In this document: one piece after another, positions 1-10,197 of the stretch
How positions within the stretch are numbered: the stretch's first letter is position 1
Layout of the letters: each line of letters starts with the position of its first letter
NCBI GenBank assembly: GCA_016342585.1
Contig: JAEINK010000017.1
Span: forward strand, 1 to 64,000
Direction of reading: 5' to 3'
DNA length: 64,000 bases
From: Spirochaetales bacterium
Lineage (GTDB): Bacteria; Spirochaetota; Spirochaetia; UBA9216
Program-made: the position numbers and the translations under genes
Notes under the pieces: model-generated
What the model was told of the DNA's origin: nothing
Database searches by the model: none
What the model saw: the letters and a program-made list of their open reading frames with translations, nothing else

Positions 1-2
1 TG

Positions 3-344
3 GTCAGCTATGCGGAGAGTATCGGTATCCCCTGGGGTTTTGCGTAATTACTCCACATGGGATTATGGAGCGCTTACGTAATTCAAGATACAATAATCAA
101 TCAAAGCAGGATTGATTCAATTGTTATTTGTGGAATAACAACAAATATGAAAAAAATATCATGGCCAGGGATTGTGGAATTGAAGATTGATGAAGGGAAT
201 TTATTAAAAAAGAGCCTGGTTGATGTTTCACAAGTATTGGTTGTAAAAAAAATGAATCTTGGTGAATTTATCGGAAAGCTTTCCAATGATAGAGTAAAGC
301 AAATATTTTCAGCAATGAAATTGATACAATCACTGGAAAAATAG
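3..344 (+). pseudogene. Probable decayed MazF/PemK-type toxin; C-terminal two thirds present, in-frame TAA at 45-47, window edge cuts the start
   Basis: VIQDTIINQSRIDSIVICGITTNMKK...NLLKKSLVDVSQVLVVKKMNLGEFIGKLS matches the MazF/PemK core; the usual N-terminal strand is absent or degenerate; no antitoxin visible in the window. Confidence 0.5.
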
Positions 345-599
345 GATGGATTTGAATAATGTGCCAACTTAAAATGACACAGCGAGCTTTAAGGAATGTG
401 AAATGTTGTTATAAAATAAGCTTCAACAAAGCAGTATGCATCACATTCGGTTTGGATTTGCCACTATTGCCAGGCTAAACATCGCATAGCGCCGGAACGT
501 AATGAACAATACAGTAATTATAGATTGATCTCCGGTTATATTTTGGTCATACTTTATGTAAGGATACGGTAATAAAATCTGTTCGAGAGGTAACAAAAA

Positions 600-929
600 A
601 TGAAGAGAATTCTAATTATTTTGTTTGTTGGTTTAATTGCCGGGGTTCTTGATTTGATCCCCCTGCTTTTCGTAGAGACTCCCCTATTCAATAAACTTTC
701 AATTATTGTATTTTGGTTAGTTGCATCATTTATAATATCAAGCACCAAAATATATAAAAATAGTATTGTTAATGGTCTGATTCTATCAATATTATTGATG
801 TTGCCTACGGCATTGGCAGTTTCTGCAACTAATCCAAAAGATTTCATCCCAATGATGTTTATGGCAATATTCCTGGGCCCCCTTGTTGGATATGCGACAG
901 GAAAATTGTTCAACAAAAATAATTCATAG
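600..929 (+). CDS. Small hypothetical membrane protein (about 4 TM segments)
   Basis: ORF of 109 aa with strongly hydrophobic segments. Confidence 0.5.
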   Translation: MKRILIILFVGLIAGVLDLIPLLFVETPLFNKLSIIVFWLVASFIISSTKIYKNSIVNGLILSILLMLPTALAVSATNPKDFIPMMFMAIFLGPLVGYATGKLFNKNNS

Positions 930-1038
930 GCTCATTCCATACCTTATGTGTTCCTAATAAATTTTTACACGAATATTGACTCACGAAGTTTATTTCGTTA
1001 TTATATCTTCGTATCAAAGGTCAAAGCGAGGAAAAGTA

Positions 1039-1338
1039 ATGGAACCATCGAAAACTGAGCAATCCTGGACATTTTTAACTAACCATTCCCATGTACTGTT
1101 ATGTCTTGCCGAAGACCCCGCTTTAAGAATGAGAGATATCGCTTTAAAGGTTGGGATTACTGAAAGGGCTGTGCAGAAGATAATTGCGGATCTTGATACA
1201 ACGGGGTATATCAAAATAGAACGGGACGGCCGGTGCAATACCTATAAGATAGATAAAAGCAAACATCTGCGTCACCAGATAGAAAAAGAAAAGACTATAG
1301 AAGAATTAATTCATCTGGTAATCCCCGGTAAAAAATAG
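1039..1338 (+). CDS. Winged-helix transcriptional regulator (MarR/ArsR-like fold)
   Basis: MRDIALKVGITERAVQKIIADLDTTGYIKIERDGRCNTYKI wHTH motif; ATG at 1039 preceded by gaggaaaag. Confidence 0.7.
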   Translation: MEPSKTEQSWTFLTNHSHVLLCLAEDPALRMRDIALKVGITERAVQKIIADLDTTGYIKIERDGRCNTYKIDKSKHLRHQIEKEKTIEELIHLVIPGKK

Positions 1339-1432
1339 ATAAAGAAATTCACTAAAAATTGTTATCCCGAAAAACACCAACTATATGGATGGGTATCAAT
1401 AAAATAAAACAATGGTCATGAAAGGAGCCAGT

Positions 1433-3310
1433 ATGCAGAATTTACTTGATAAGATAATATTTCCAGAAGAAGTTGAACATTTACTTAAAAATTCTCCATC
1501 GGTAAAAATCGCCTGCAATCTAACCGATCTTGAAAAGTTAGCCTGTGGGGCGGAAGGCGATAAAGAATGGCAGGTTAAGTATGCTCTACCTGATGGAACG
1601 GAATTTCATGAGGCTGATGTTGTACGGGTAAAAAACGGGATCAGTGCAAATTATACCGAAGCTTATATGCGTCGCCGAGATCCTAATTGTCTTTATATAG
1701 CAGATGAAGAGCCTTCTGACAAACCCAAGTTTAATGATAATTTTGATTTTACCTTTGCATCACTCCGGAAGGAGACCATGGATTGGCTTCAGGGACAGGA
1801 GCTTGCGGTATTTGCTTTTGAAATGGGTCAATCTGGGATCGGTGGTGAAGCCATTGCAATTTGCCCGGCAAATGCAGGATTTTTCGGGTTTGGTCTTGCT
1901 CTTCTTCAGGGGATTGTAGACCTCTCAAAAATAAATGAACCTTTTTCTCCCAAATTGATTATTTATGTCGCCCCCCCCTTTCGGCATACTCATTTCGGAG
2001 GAAAGCAAATTGTCGTACATAACCGTATCGGTACCCATGAAATCTTTTCATACAATCTGTATCCCGGTCCCAGTGCAAAGAAAGGTGTATACGGGGCTTT
2101 AATTAATAAAGGGGTTGATGAGGAATGGGTTACCGCTCATTGTTCTACTGTACAGGTAATTACCCCCTATGATAATACTGTTTGTTTTATGCATGAAGGT
2201 GCCAGTGGCGGTGGTAAAAGTGAAATGCTTCAACCACCCCATCGTGTTTCTGACGGTCGGCTGTTGTTGGGTAAGAATATTATCAGTGGTCAAAAACGGT
2301 ATATAGAGATACAACGGACTTGCGACCTTCATCCTGTGTGCGATGATATGGGTCTGTGCCATCCTGCTTATCAGGAAGATAACGGCAAACTTTGGCTCAA
2401 AGATGCTGAAGAGGGCTGGTTCATAAGGGTGGATCATATCAGGGAATATGGTACAGATCATGATCTTGAAAAGATGACAATCAGACCTGCAAAACCCCTA
2501 CTGTTTTTAAATGTCGATGCTGTAGCAGATGGTACCGCATTGATTTGGGATCATGTCTATGATGATGAGAACACCATTTGTCCTAATCCGAGAGTTATTG
2601 TACCCCGTGAAATCGTCCCCGAGGTAATAAATGATAAAGTAACGGTAGATATCCGTTCTTTTGGTGTGCGTACACCTCCATGTACAACAGAACAGCCCAG
2701 CTATGGAATATTGGGTCTTATGCATATTTTGCCACCTGCATTGGCATGGCTCTGGCGTCTGGCCTCTCCCCGGGGATACGCAAACCCCAGTATAGTTGAT
2801 ACAGGAGCCATGAGCAGCGAAGGTGTTGGAAGTTACTGGCCATTTACCACAGGACGAAAAGTTGATCAGGTAAACCTCCTTCTTGAGCAGTTTAAAAAGT
2901 CGCATAGAACCAGGTATATACTGACCCCAAATCAGCATATAGGTGCGTGGGAAACAGGGTTTATGCCCCAGTGGCTTACCCGGGATTACCTGGCCAGAAG
3001 AGGGCATGCTCAGTTCAGACAAGATCAGATTACTCCTTCCCGCTGTTCACTCTTGGGGTATTCTCTAAATTCAATGCGTATTGAAGGGGCGACGGTTCCT
3101 ATCGGATTCCTTCAGGTTGATCAGCAGCCGGAGATTTCGGAAGAAGCTTACGATACCGGAGCAACCATCCTGCGTGACTTTTTTCATGAGCAGATCAAGT
3201 CATGCTTGCACCCGGAGCTCGATCCTTTAGGTAAGAAAATTATTGATTGCTGTCTTTCTAACGGCAGTGTGGATGAATACAGTGACCTTCTTGAAACGTC
3301 TGCTTTTTAG
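1433..3310 (+). CDS. DUF4914-like protein with PEPCK/HprK-like P-loop (GASGGGKSEM)
   Basis: Long ORF; RBS aaaggag before ATG at 1433; P-loop-like HEGASGGGKSEML; family name from memory. Confidence 0.65.
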   Translation: MQNLLDKIIFPEEVEHLLKNSPSVKIACNLTDLEKLACGAEGDKEWQVKYALPDGTEFHEADVVRVKNGISANYTEAYMRRRDPNCLYIADEEPSDKPKFNDNFDFTFASLRKETMDWLQGQELAVFAFEMGQSGIGGEAIAICPANAGFFGFGLALLQGIVDLSKINEPFSPKLIIYVAPPFRHTHFGGKQIVVHNRIGTHEIFSYNLYPGPSAKKGVYGALINKGVDEEWVTAHCSTVQVITPYDNTVCFMHEGASGGGKSEMLQPPHRVSDGRLLLGKNIISGQKRYIEIQRTCDLHPVCDDMGLCHPAYQEDNGKLWLKDAEEGWFIRVDHIREYGTDHDLEKMTIRPAKPLLFLNVDAVADGTALIWDHVYDDENTICPNPRVIVPREIVPEVINDKVTVDIRSFGVRTPPCTTEQPSYGILGLMHILPPALAWLWRLASPRGYANPSIVDTGAMSSEGVGSYWPFTTGRKVDQVNLLLEQFKKSHRTRYILTPNQHIGAWETGFMPQWLTRDYLARRGHAQFRQDQITPSRCSLLGYSLNSMRIEGATVPIGFLQVDQQPEISEEAYDTGATILRDFFHEQIKSCLHPELDPLGKKIIDCCLSNGSVDEYSDLLETSAF

Positions 3311-4841
3311 GAAGCGTCCGGCGGTCTTTCTTGACCGGGATGGGACTATAATCGAAGATGTAGGTGCTTTAGGCGATCCGGCCGATATCAGGGTTTTCCC
3401 GGATACCGGCCGGGCCCTTGGTAAACTATCAAAAAAATATGACCTCTTTGTTGTCAGTAATCAGGGTGCTGTATCTAATGGAATCCTTACCATAACCCAG
3501 GTGAATGAAGTGAACCGGACCCTGACAGAAAAGCTTGCCGCCCAAGGGATTACGATAAAAGAGTGGTATGTGTGTCCCCATGATCGTAAAGACGGCTGTC
3601 AATGTATAAAGCCCAGTTCATATTTTTTGCAGAAAGCGGCAAAAGCGTACGCCATTGATCTAAAACGATCCTTTTTTATAGGTGATCATCCACACGATGC
3701 CTATACCGGTAAAGAGGCTGGTGTTTTTGGTATGTATCTTTTCAGTGGTCACGGGGCCAGGCATCTGCAGGAGCTTGATCCCGCAGTCCCGGTTTTTCCT
3801 GGGATTCTCCAGGCAGCGGACTGGATACTAAAACACCCTCATCCGGCCAGAGATCTTGCCAAAGCTGTCAGAGCCGGCGCCAGAGCATTAAAGAAGGGAG
3901 GGCTTACCGCGTTTCCTACAGAGACTGTTTACGGTCTGGGGGCAGATGCCCTGGATTCGAAAGCCGCAGAAAAAATATTTAAGGCCAAAGAAAGGCCTTT
4001 TAACGATCCTTTAATCTCACATGTGGCGTCAAAGAAGGATGTAACCCGTCTCGTGAAAAAGCTGTCCTCAGAGGCGGAAGCCCTGATAGACCGATTTTGG
4101 CCGGGGCCTCTCACCTTGGTAATGGAAAAATCTTCAATAGTTCCTGATGTTATTACTGCAGGAACAAAGACCGTTGCTGTCCGCATGCCTTCTCACCCGG
4201 TGGCCCTTGATCTTATCCGCCGAGCAGGTTGTCCTGTAGCGGCCCCCAGTGCCAATTTGTTTGGCAGAACAAGCCCGACTTGCGCCGAACATGTAAGGGC
4301 TCAGCTTGAAGGGAAATATGATGTACTGATCGACGGAGGTTACTGTAGGGTTGGTGTGGAGTCGACGGTTCTTAGCCTTGTAGGAAAACTCCCCCGGATT
4401 CTCAGGCCTGGAGGTATCAGCCAGGAGGAGATCGAAGCGGTAATAGGACCATGCCTTAGCAATACCGGGGACGGATCACCTATCGAAACTTCTGACGGAA
4501 ACAAGGATCACCAGAGTCCCGGGATGCTACCCTCTCATTATGCGCCTAAAACCCCCTTTTTTCTGGTAGCTAAGCTTCCAGTGGAAGACGCAGGCACAAA
4601 ATGTGCGGGAATAATTCTTGGTCCGAAAGAGTGCCCACCGGAGTCCCCCTTTACTGGTGAGTTAAGGGTTTTGAGTCCCTCCTCTGATCTAAAGGAGGCG
4701 GCAGCCAACCTGTACCGCGTGATTCAGGAGCTGGATAAGCAGGGTTTAGAAAAAATATATGCGGTTCGTATGCCCCATGAGGGAATAGGTATCGCTATGA
4801 ATGACAGACTAACAAGGGCCGCTGAAAAAAGTGTGGAGTAG
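3273..4841 (+). CDS. Fusion: HAD phosphatase (GmhB/HisB-N-like) + Sua5/YciO/YrdC threonylcarbamoyl-AMP synthase
   Basis: N-term FLDRDGT, SNQG, CPHDRKDGCQCIKP zinc-type motif, GDHPHD; C-term FPTETVYGLGADA, KAKERPFNDPL, FWPGPLTLV, VAVRMPSHP, APSANLFGRTSPT, SPGMLPSHYAPKTP. Confidence 0.85.
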   Translation: MNTVTFLKRLLFRKRPAVFLDRDGTIIEDVGALGDPADIRVFPDTGRALGKLSKKYDLFVVSNQGAVSNGILTITQVNEVNRTLTEKLAAQGITIKEWYVCPHDRKDGCQCIKPSSYFLQKAAKAYAIDLKRSFFIGDHPHDAYTGKEAGVFGMYLFSGHGARHLQELDPAVPVFPGILQAADWILKHPHPARDLAKAVRAGARALKKGGLTAFPTETVYGLGADALDSKAAEKIFKAKERPFNDPLISHVASKKDVTRLVKKLSSEAEALIDRFWPGPLTLVMEKSSIVPDVITAGTKTVAVRMPSHPVALDLIRRAGCPVAAPSANLFGRTSPTCAEHVRAQLEGKYDVLIDGGYCRVGVESTVLSLVGKLPRILRPGGISQEEIEAVIGPCLSNTGDGSPIETSDGNKDHQSPGMLPSHYAPKTPFFLVAKLPVEDAGTKCAGIILGPKECPPESPFTGELRVLSPSSDLKEAAANLYRVIQELDKQGLEKIYAVRMPHEGIGIAMNDRLTRAAEKSVE

Positions 4842-4953
4842 GATCTGAAACCAATTGTGCAAGAACTAAAAGACATCATGACCTTCTTGTAGAATTGTAT
4901 ATAGGTTCATCAGGTAGAAGCTGGTTTTATCATTCCCTGCAACTCTTCATTGC

Positions 4954-7116
4954 TCATTTTTTCCAATAGAGAAGACCTTCCAGTATTCCCGCAGCATATT
5001 GGGTTTCAGCAAAATATACAGATTGATTTTTTCGAAGCGGTTCTAATTCGGGTTCAAAATTGCCAACAACGATTCCTTTCATTCTGCCGGACAACATATC
5101 CCAATCGTTTCCTGAGTTTCCGGCCGTAGTGATTTGCTGTAGTGGGATTTTCCATTTTTGTGACAAATAGCGAACAGCTCTGCCTTTCGAAGCTTTCGCA
5201 GGCAAAATATCCAAATAATTGCCATGTGAAAAAACAAGACTATATGTCAATTTCTGTTCCATTAATGCATTATGCACCAGAGGGATTGATTCATCAGCGG
5301 AAAAATTGGTATCCAGGTAATAGCTTATTTTAAAATCACGCTGAGCGGCCGGATTATCCTGTAATGTTAAAAATGATAATTTCCCCAATGATTCCTTAAT
5401 CTTTTCGGGGTGCCAGTTTTTACTGATGTGAGAGCTCCATCCCCTATCAAAGTTAGAGATATCTTTGTAATAAATTTCAGCCCCTACCGATGATATCAAT
5501 ATATCAAGGTCTTTAATATTATGCTTTTTCAGTACTTCAATCGCCGAATCAATATCCCTTCCTGTAGCAATTCCAAATCCTATTTTATTTCTATTGCTCC
5601 GCAGGTAATCCATTAAGGCAGTAATGGATTCATCTTCTCCTAAAAGGGTATCGTCAATATCAACAATCACCAACTCATCTACAGAATCAAGCCGTTTACC
5701 AATGCTTTTAATCTCTTTTTCAACAAGGAATCCATCATTTTTTATAGTTGCGGCAAACGATTTTATTTTCATGAAATATTCCTCACAATGATGCTGCCAG
5801 GTATAGACCTCTCTTGTCTGATTGATTCCGTTTTCAGAAAGCCTGTTCCACTCATCCTGGTCTGTAAGAATCTCTTTAATTGTATCAGAAATTGACGTCG
5901 GCTTGCTGATATCGATCAGTTTTCCACTTTCACAATGCTTTATTATATCCACGGGACCGCCTTTATTGGTGGCTATAAAAGGAAGACCTGTCGCTGATGC
6001 TTCAATGAAAGTCAATCCAAAAGTTTCCAGATAGGATGCACTGACAAATACGCCCCTCTTTAATGCAGCAATTCTATAAAGTTCCGGCACATCGTTTTCC
6101 GTATTATGGTTTTTAGGGATAGCCATTTTTCCATATAAATCGTATTTATCCATTGCTAACAGGATTTCCGTAAGAACCTGTTGCTCACTTTCTGCCATTT
6201 CGGAAATATCTTCCCGAATCCCTGCAAAAATCGCTAAATTGGCCATGGCCTGCAACTCTTTATCTTTTCCATAAGCTTCAATAAGAAGGTCGATATTCTT
6301 CCTGGCATCAGGTCTGCACAAACTGAGAATAATAGGTTTTTCCGTATCAAAGTGAAACCGCTTCAATTCGTTTTTCGTTCTGACATGAGCTTGTTTTGCT
6401 GTTTCCTCTATATCGCTCCCCTGAATCTCATAATGGTAATAAGGAAAGAACTTATCCAGTTCTATACCGGGGGGAATGATCTCATATTGTGGATTACTTT
6501 TGTATTCATACTGTCCATACAGTTCATCCCTTTCATACTGAGTGCTAGTGATCACCAAATCCGATTGTTGCAGTATTTCCTCTTCTGCCCTGATGCGTGT
6601 TGAAATAGACAACTTTCTATCCGCTTCTTCATGGGTCCAACCGTTATCAATCAGGAAAGAAAGCTTATTACGGCCTAATGAATGGGCTGTGAAAATTAAA
6701 GGAATCCCGAAGATCCTGGCAATTTGGGCAGCGATATACCCCGAGTCAGCATAATGACCATGAACAAAGTCAGGTATTTCCTTACGACTTCGGATATATT
6801 CAATTTGTCTATCCGTGTATTCATCAAGATAAGGCCAAAGTTTTTCTTTTTTAAGGTATTTGAACCCCCCACAGGGCAATCGAACGATTTTCGCCTTTTC
6901 TGTTAATGATTCCACCGGTTCGCTGTAGGTTTTACTGACCCTTTTGTCCTTAATTAAACGGGTTGATAAATCAATCGTTGATACTTCCGGCAACAATGAA
7001 AGGTTCTTCACCATTTCGATAATATAGCGGGTCTGTCCGCCTGTATCCGCATCTCTGCCGAATTCTATGTTGCTGTTTCTAAGTAATCCATGAATATTGA
7101 TCATTAATATATACAT
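4954..7116 (-). CDS. Sucrose-phosphate synthase-type glycosyltransferase with C-terminal HAD-IIB (sucrose-phosphatase-like) domain
   Basis: DADTGGQTRYIIEMVKNL, HGHYADSGYIAAQIA, FTAHSLGRNK, ETFGLTFIEASATGLPFIATNKGGP; C-term VIVDIDDTLLGEDES, GNSGNDWDML. Confidence 0.85.
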   Translation of the reverse strand: MYILMINIHGLLRNSNIEFGRDADTGGQTRYIIEMVKNLSLLPEVSTIDLSTRLIKDKRVSKTYSEPVESLTEKAKIVRLPCGGFKYLKKEKLWPYLDEYTDRQIEYIRSRKEIPDFVHGHYADSGYIAAQIARIFGIPLIFTAHSLGRNKLSFLIDNGWTHEEADRKLSISTRIRAEEEILQQSDLVITSTQYERDELYGQYEYKSNPQYEIIPPGIELDKFFPYYHYEIQGSDIEETAKQAHVRTKNELKRFHFDTEKPIILSLCRPDARKNIDLLIEAYGKDKELQAMANLAIFAGIREDISEMAESEQQVLTEILLAMDKYDLYGKMAIPKNHNTENDVPELYRIAALKRGVFVSASYLETFGLTFIEASATGLPFIATNKGGPVDIIKHCESGKLIDISKPTSISDTIKEILTDQDEWNRLSENGINQTREVYTWQHHCEEYFMKIKSFAATIKNDGFLVEKEIKSIGKRLDSVDELVIVDIDDTLLGEDESITALMDYLRSNRNKIGFGIATGRDIDSAIEVLKKHNIKDLDILISSVGAEIYYKDISNFDRGWSSHISKNWHPEKIKESLGKLSFLTLQDNPAAQRDFKISYYLDTNFSADESIPLVHNALMEQKLTYSLVFSHGNYLDILPAKASKGRAVRYLSQKWKIPLQQITTAGNSGNDWDMLSGRMKGIVVGNFEPELEPLRKNQSVYFAETQYAAGILEGLLYWKK

Positions 7117-7279
7117 TTAATTAGAGTACTAAACATTTCAAAAATAATCAACACTGGGTTATTGCTCGATTTTAAGATATTAAAGGGTATTCTGCTCGAA
7201 TTTGTAATAATTTTGATTTTAAGCTATACTTTAAATACTTAGTAGTCTAATTTATTGGTTCATATGAAAAGGAGTTCCG

Positions 7280-8755
7280 ATGTATACAGGAAAAGGATTT
7301 GAAGTTTCAGAATTGGGAGATGTGGATATTTTCAAACATAATGAATTATTCCATCTCTTTCACCTGGTTCTTCCGAACCATGACTATATTGCTCATGGGG
7401 TAAGTAAAGACGGATTCCTGTGGCGCAGGGTGAAAAATCCATTGTTTATTGGAGAACCAGGTGATTGGGATGATGATATGATATGGACTATGCACGTTTC
7501 TTCAGATCCTGACGGACCATCGGCATTCAGAATGTTCTACACTGGACTTTCCAGGAAAGAGGGGGGAAGAATTCAAAGGATAGGACTGGCCCGTTCCAAT
7601 GATCTCTATCACTGGGAGAAAGTATCTTCGGCTAATTACCCAATTTCCATAAAGGCGCCCTACTATGAAGAGACAATCAAAGAGGGCAGACACTGGGTCA
7701 GTTGTAGAGACCCCTTCTTTTATAAAGAAAACGAAAAAAGATATTTACTGGTAAACGCAAGGGTACCTACCGGCCCTCTCATCCGAAGAGGCTGTATCGG
7801 TATAGCTGTTGAAACGACTCCGGACCAATTTACCTGGGAAAAACCCTTATACCATCCGGGTATGTATGATGACATTGAAGTCCCGGGACTATACAAAATT
7901 GAGGGAACCTACTACCTTTTGGGTAACATCAAAGAAGATGTTAAAGTCCATTATTGGTATTGTAAGGAGCTATTAGGTGAATATGAATCTTTTGCTTCCA
8001 ATGTACTGCTTCCGAAAGGAAATTATGCGGCAAGAATAACCTCTGTGGATAATAGGCATTTGGTTTGGAACTTTTATTCAAGCAGAAAGAAAGACAATCC
8101 TGTAACGATACTTCCTCCTCCAACAGAATTAAAGGTTGCGGAAGACGGGCAACTTTATCTTACATCCTATTGGCGTTTTTCTGACAAAGTAAAGAAAATA
8201 TTTTCTGATAAGGATTTTTTCCCTTTGCAGAAGGTCCTTCAAAATAAATCTGCGAGTATCATGCCGCAGAATAAAACTGTTTTTCTGGAATCCAAAAGCG
8301 GTTATGAAATTTTCAAATTTAAACCTAGTGTCACAGATTTTCGGCTGTCCTTTAAAATTGCTGTGAAGGGCCTCGGGAAAACCGGAGTGATGTTCAGGGC
8401 AGACTCTGAGGCAAGCGGTCAATACATTAGCCTGGATCTGATTAATGGTCTTGCTCAGGGTCGTATTTGGGGAGAGAGGGCCAATGCCAGTATAGAAAAT
8501 GCCTTTATTTATGAAACCATTCAACGCAATAAAATTGAGAAATCCAATGAACCATTCCGGCTGATTGAAGTTATTGCTTTCGGTGGATATATAGAATTGT
8601 CCGTGGATAAAAAAATTGTTCTCCGTTATGTAAACACTGATTACATGGAAAATGGCATACTCGGAATTTATGTTGAAAGCGCTAAGATTGAATTGAAAGA
8701 TTTCAAATTGGAAGAATTGGATGGTCCTGAAGAAGAAGACCATCAAATAATTTGA
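7280..8755 (+). CDS. Glycoside hydrolase family 32-like (five-bladed propeller) protein
   Basis: FHLFHLVLPNHDYIAHGVSKDGFLWRR..., SCRDPFFYKEN, C-terminal lectin-like beta-sandwich region; RBS aaaaggag. Confidence 0.65.
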   Translation: MYTGKGFEVSELGDVDIFKHNELFHLFHLVLPNHDYIAHGVSKDGFLWRRVKNPLFIGEPGDWDDDMIWTMHVSSDPDGPSAFRMFYTGLSRKEGGRIQRIGLARSNDLYHWEKVSSANYPISIKAPYYEETIKEGRHWVSCRDPFFYKENEKRYLLVNARVPTGPLIRRGCIGIAVETTPDQFTWEKPLYHPGMYDDIEVPGLYKIEGTYYLLGNIKEDVKVHYWYCKELLGEYESFASNVLLPKGNYAARITSVDNRHLVWNFYSSRKKDNPVTILPPPTELKVAEDGQLYLTSYWRFSDKVKKIFSDKDFFPLQKVLQNKSASIMPQNKTVFLESKSGYEIFKFKPSVTDFRLSFKIAVKGLGKTGVMFRADSEASGQYISLDLINGLAQGRIWGERANASIENAFIYETIQRNKIEKSNEPFRLIEVIAFGGYIELSVDKKIVLRYVNTDYMENGILGIYVESAKIELKDFKLEELDGPEEEDHQII

Positions 8756-8876
8756 TTTAAATCCGAAATTACAAAGGTGATGGATTTCTATTCAGCTCTG
8801 AATACGTTCGAAATGGAAGGTCCTATTTTACTGGAAAGTCAGCATAGAATTCAGTAAGTTCATAGAGAGGTTAATT

Positions 8877-9443
8877 ATGAAGGATGAAAAGAAGGTACTG
8901 TCAACGGAGCAGAATCAGGAACTGCTCAGAAAATTGCATGATCGGTTTGAAAAAAATATGCACCGCCATAAAGGCCTTGAGTGGCAAATGGTACAGGTAA
9001 AATTGGAATCCAATGCTGAAAAACTCTGGTCGCTGAACGAAATGGAACGAACAGGGGGAGAACCGGATATCATTTCATTCGATAAAAAGACAAACGAGTA
9101 CAGCTTCTATGATTGCTCTCCTGAAAGCCCAAAAGGCCGTCGAAGTATTTGTTATGATCGAGAAGGTCTGGAGTCAAGAAAAAAGTTCAGACCGGAGAAC
9201 AGTGCTATTGATATGGCAACTGCCATGGGCATTGAACTATTAACAGAAGAACAATATCGGGAATTACAGAATTTGGAGGATTTCGATATAAAAACGTCGA
9301 GCTGGGTAAAGACACCTGCTGAAATAAGAAAACTCGGAGGTGCACTCTTTTGTGATCGGCGCTTCAACCATGTTTTCGTTTATCACAATGGGGCCGAGTC
9401 TTATTATGGAGCAAGAGGGTTCCGGGGATTATTAAGGGTTTAA
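8877..9443 (+). CDS. DUF4256-family protein
   Basis: LEWQMVQVKLESNAEKLWSLNEMERTGGEPDII...ELGGALFCDRRFNHVFVYHNGAESYYGARGFRG-type motifs. Confidence 0.7.
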   Translation: MKDEKKVLSTEQNQELLRKLHDRFEKNMHRHKGLEWQMVQVKLESNAEKLWSLNEMERTGGEPDIISFDKKTNEYSFYDCSPESPKGRRSICYDREGLESRKKFRPENSAIDMATAMGIELLTEEQYRELQNLEDFDIKTSSWVKTPAEIRKLGGALFCDRRFNHVFVYHNGAESYYGARGFRGLLRV

Positions 9444-9541
9444 ATGTGAACTTTTTATTTTCTTAATCCTATAAGAATTCATACCAGAATTGCACTCGTT
9501 GTGTTTTTAACACCAAAAATTGTCTGACATAAGGAAGAGCT

Positions 9542-10099
9542 TTGAATTATATAAAAGAAATCAAAAACTATATACCAATAAATCAACAGGAAGAGCAGGA
9601 CAAAAAGGTCCTTATGGATTATATCAAAACCTTCCCTCACAATATATTGATTAGAGATAACGAATTTGCCCATATAACCAGTTCCGGTTTCATTGTAAAT
9701 CAATCTATAGATAAAGCATTGATGATTCACCATAACATCATGGATACCTGGGCCTGGACGGGGGGGCATATGGATGGAGAAAAGGATATGCTCCATGTCG
9801 CTGTAAAAGAGGCCCAGGAAGAGGCGGGCTTGAGTGATGTGACTCCCCTCTCGGATAAAATTGCATCCATTGATATCCTGACGGTAGAAGGTCATATAAA
9901 AAACGGGAGTTATATCTCATCCCATGTTCATCTCTCTATTGCTTATTTACTGGTTGCGGATGAAAAGGCCACCCTCTCTATAAAAGAAGATGAAAACTCA
10001 GATGTCCGCTGGTTCGATCTAAAGGATATCAACCTTGAGACCTTCAGTAAACATGATGTTTATCTCTATCAAAAACTGATAGATAAGGCGAAATTATGA
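9542..10099 (+). CDS. NUDIX hydrolase
   Basis: GGHMDGEKDMLHVAVKEAQEEAGL Nudix box; TTG start with upstream aaggaag. Confidence 0.85.
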   Translation: MNYIKEIKNYIPINQQEEQDKKVLMDYIKTFPHNILIRDNEFAHITSSGFIVNQSIDKALMIHHNIMDTWAWTGGHMDGEKDMLHVAVKEAQEEAGLSDVTPLSDKIASIDILTVEGHIKNGSYISSHVHLSIAYLLVADEKATLSIKEDENSDVRWFDLKDINLETFSKHDVYLYQKLIDKAKL

Positions 10100-10197
10100 A
10101 ACCTTGCAGGAAGTCGCTGGATAGATATAAAGATTGCTAAGGGATGACTTTTCGCATAAAATATTAAATATGAGAAATACAACAAGGGTGTAGAGCA

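Noticed and set aside
1968-1982. C-run (gcccccccct) and other homopolymers as possible phase-variation tracts
   Set aside because: The long C/G runs at 1970, 9770, 20045 and 25612 are isolated, 7-8 nt, and mostly lie inside conserved domains or decayed genes; no evidence of switching.
2507-3022. 171-aa minus-strand ORF within the DUF4914-like gene
   Set aside because: Antisense shadow ORF without motifs.
8129-8746. 205-aa minus-strand ORF inside the GH32-like gene
   Set aside because: Phe/Asn-rich shadow ORF with no motifs; the plus-strand frame is supported by RBS and family motifs.
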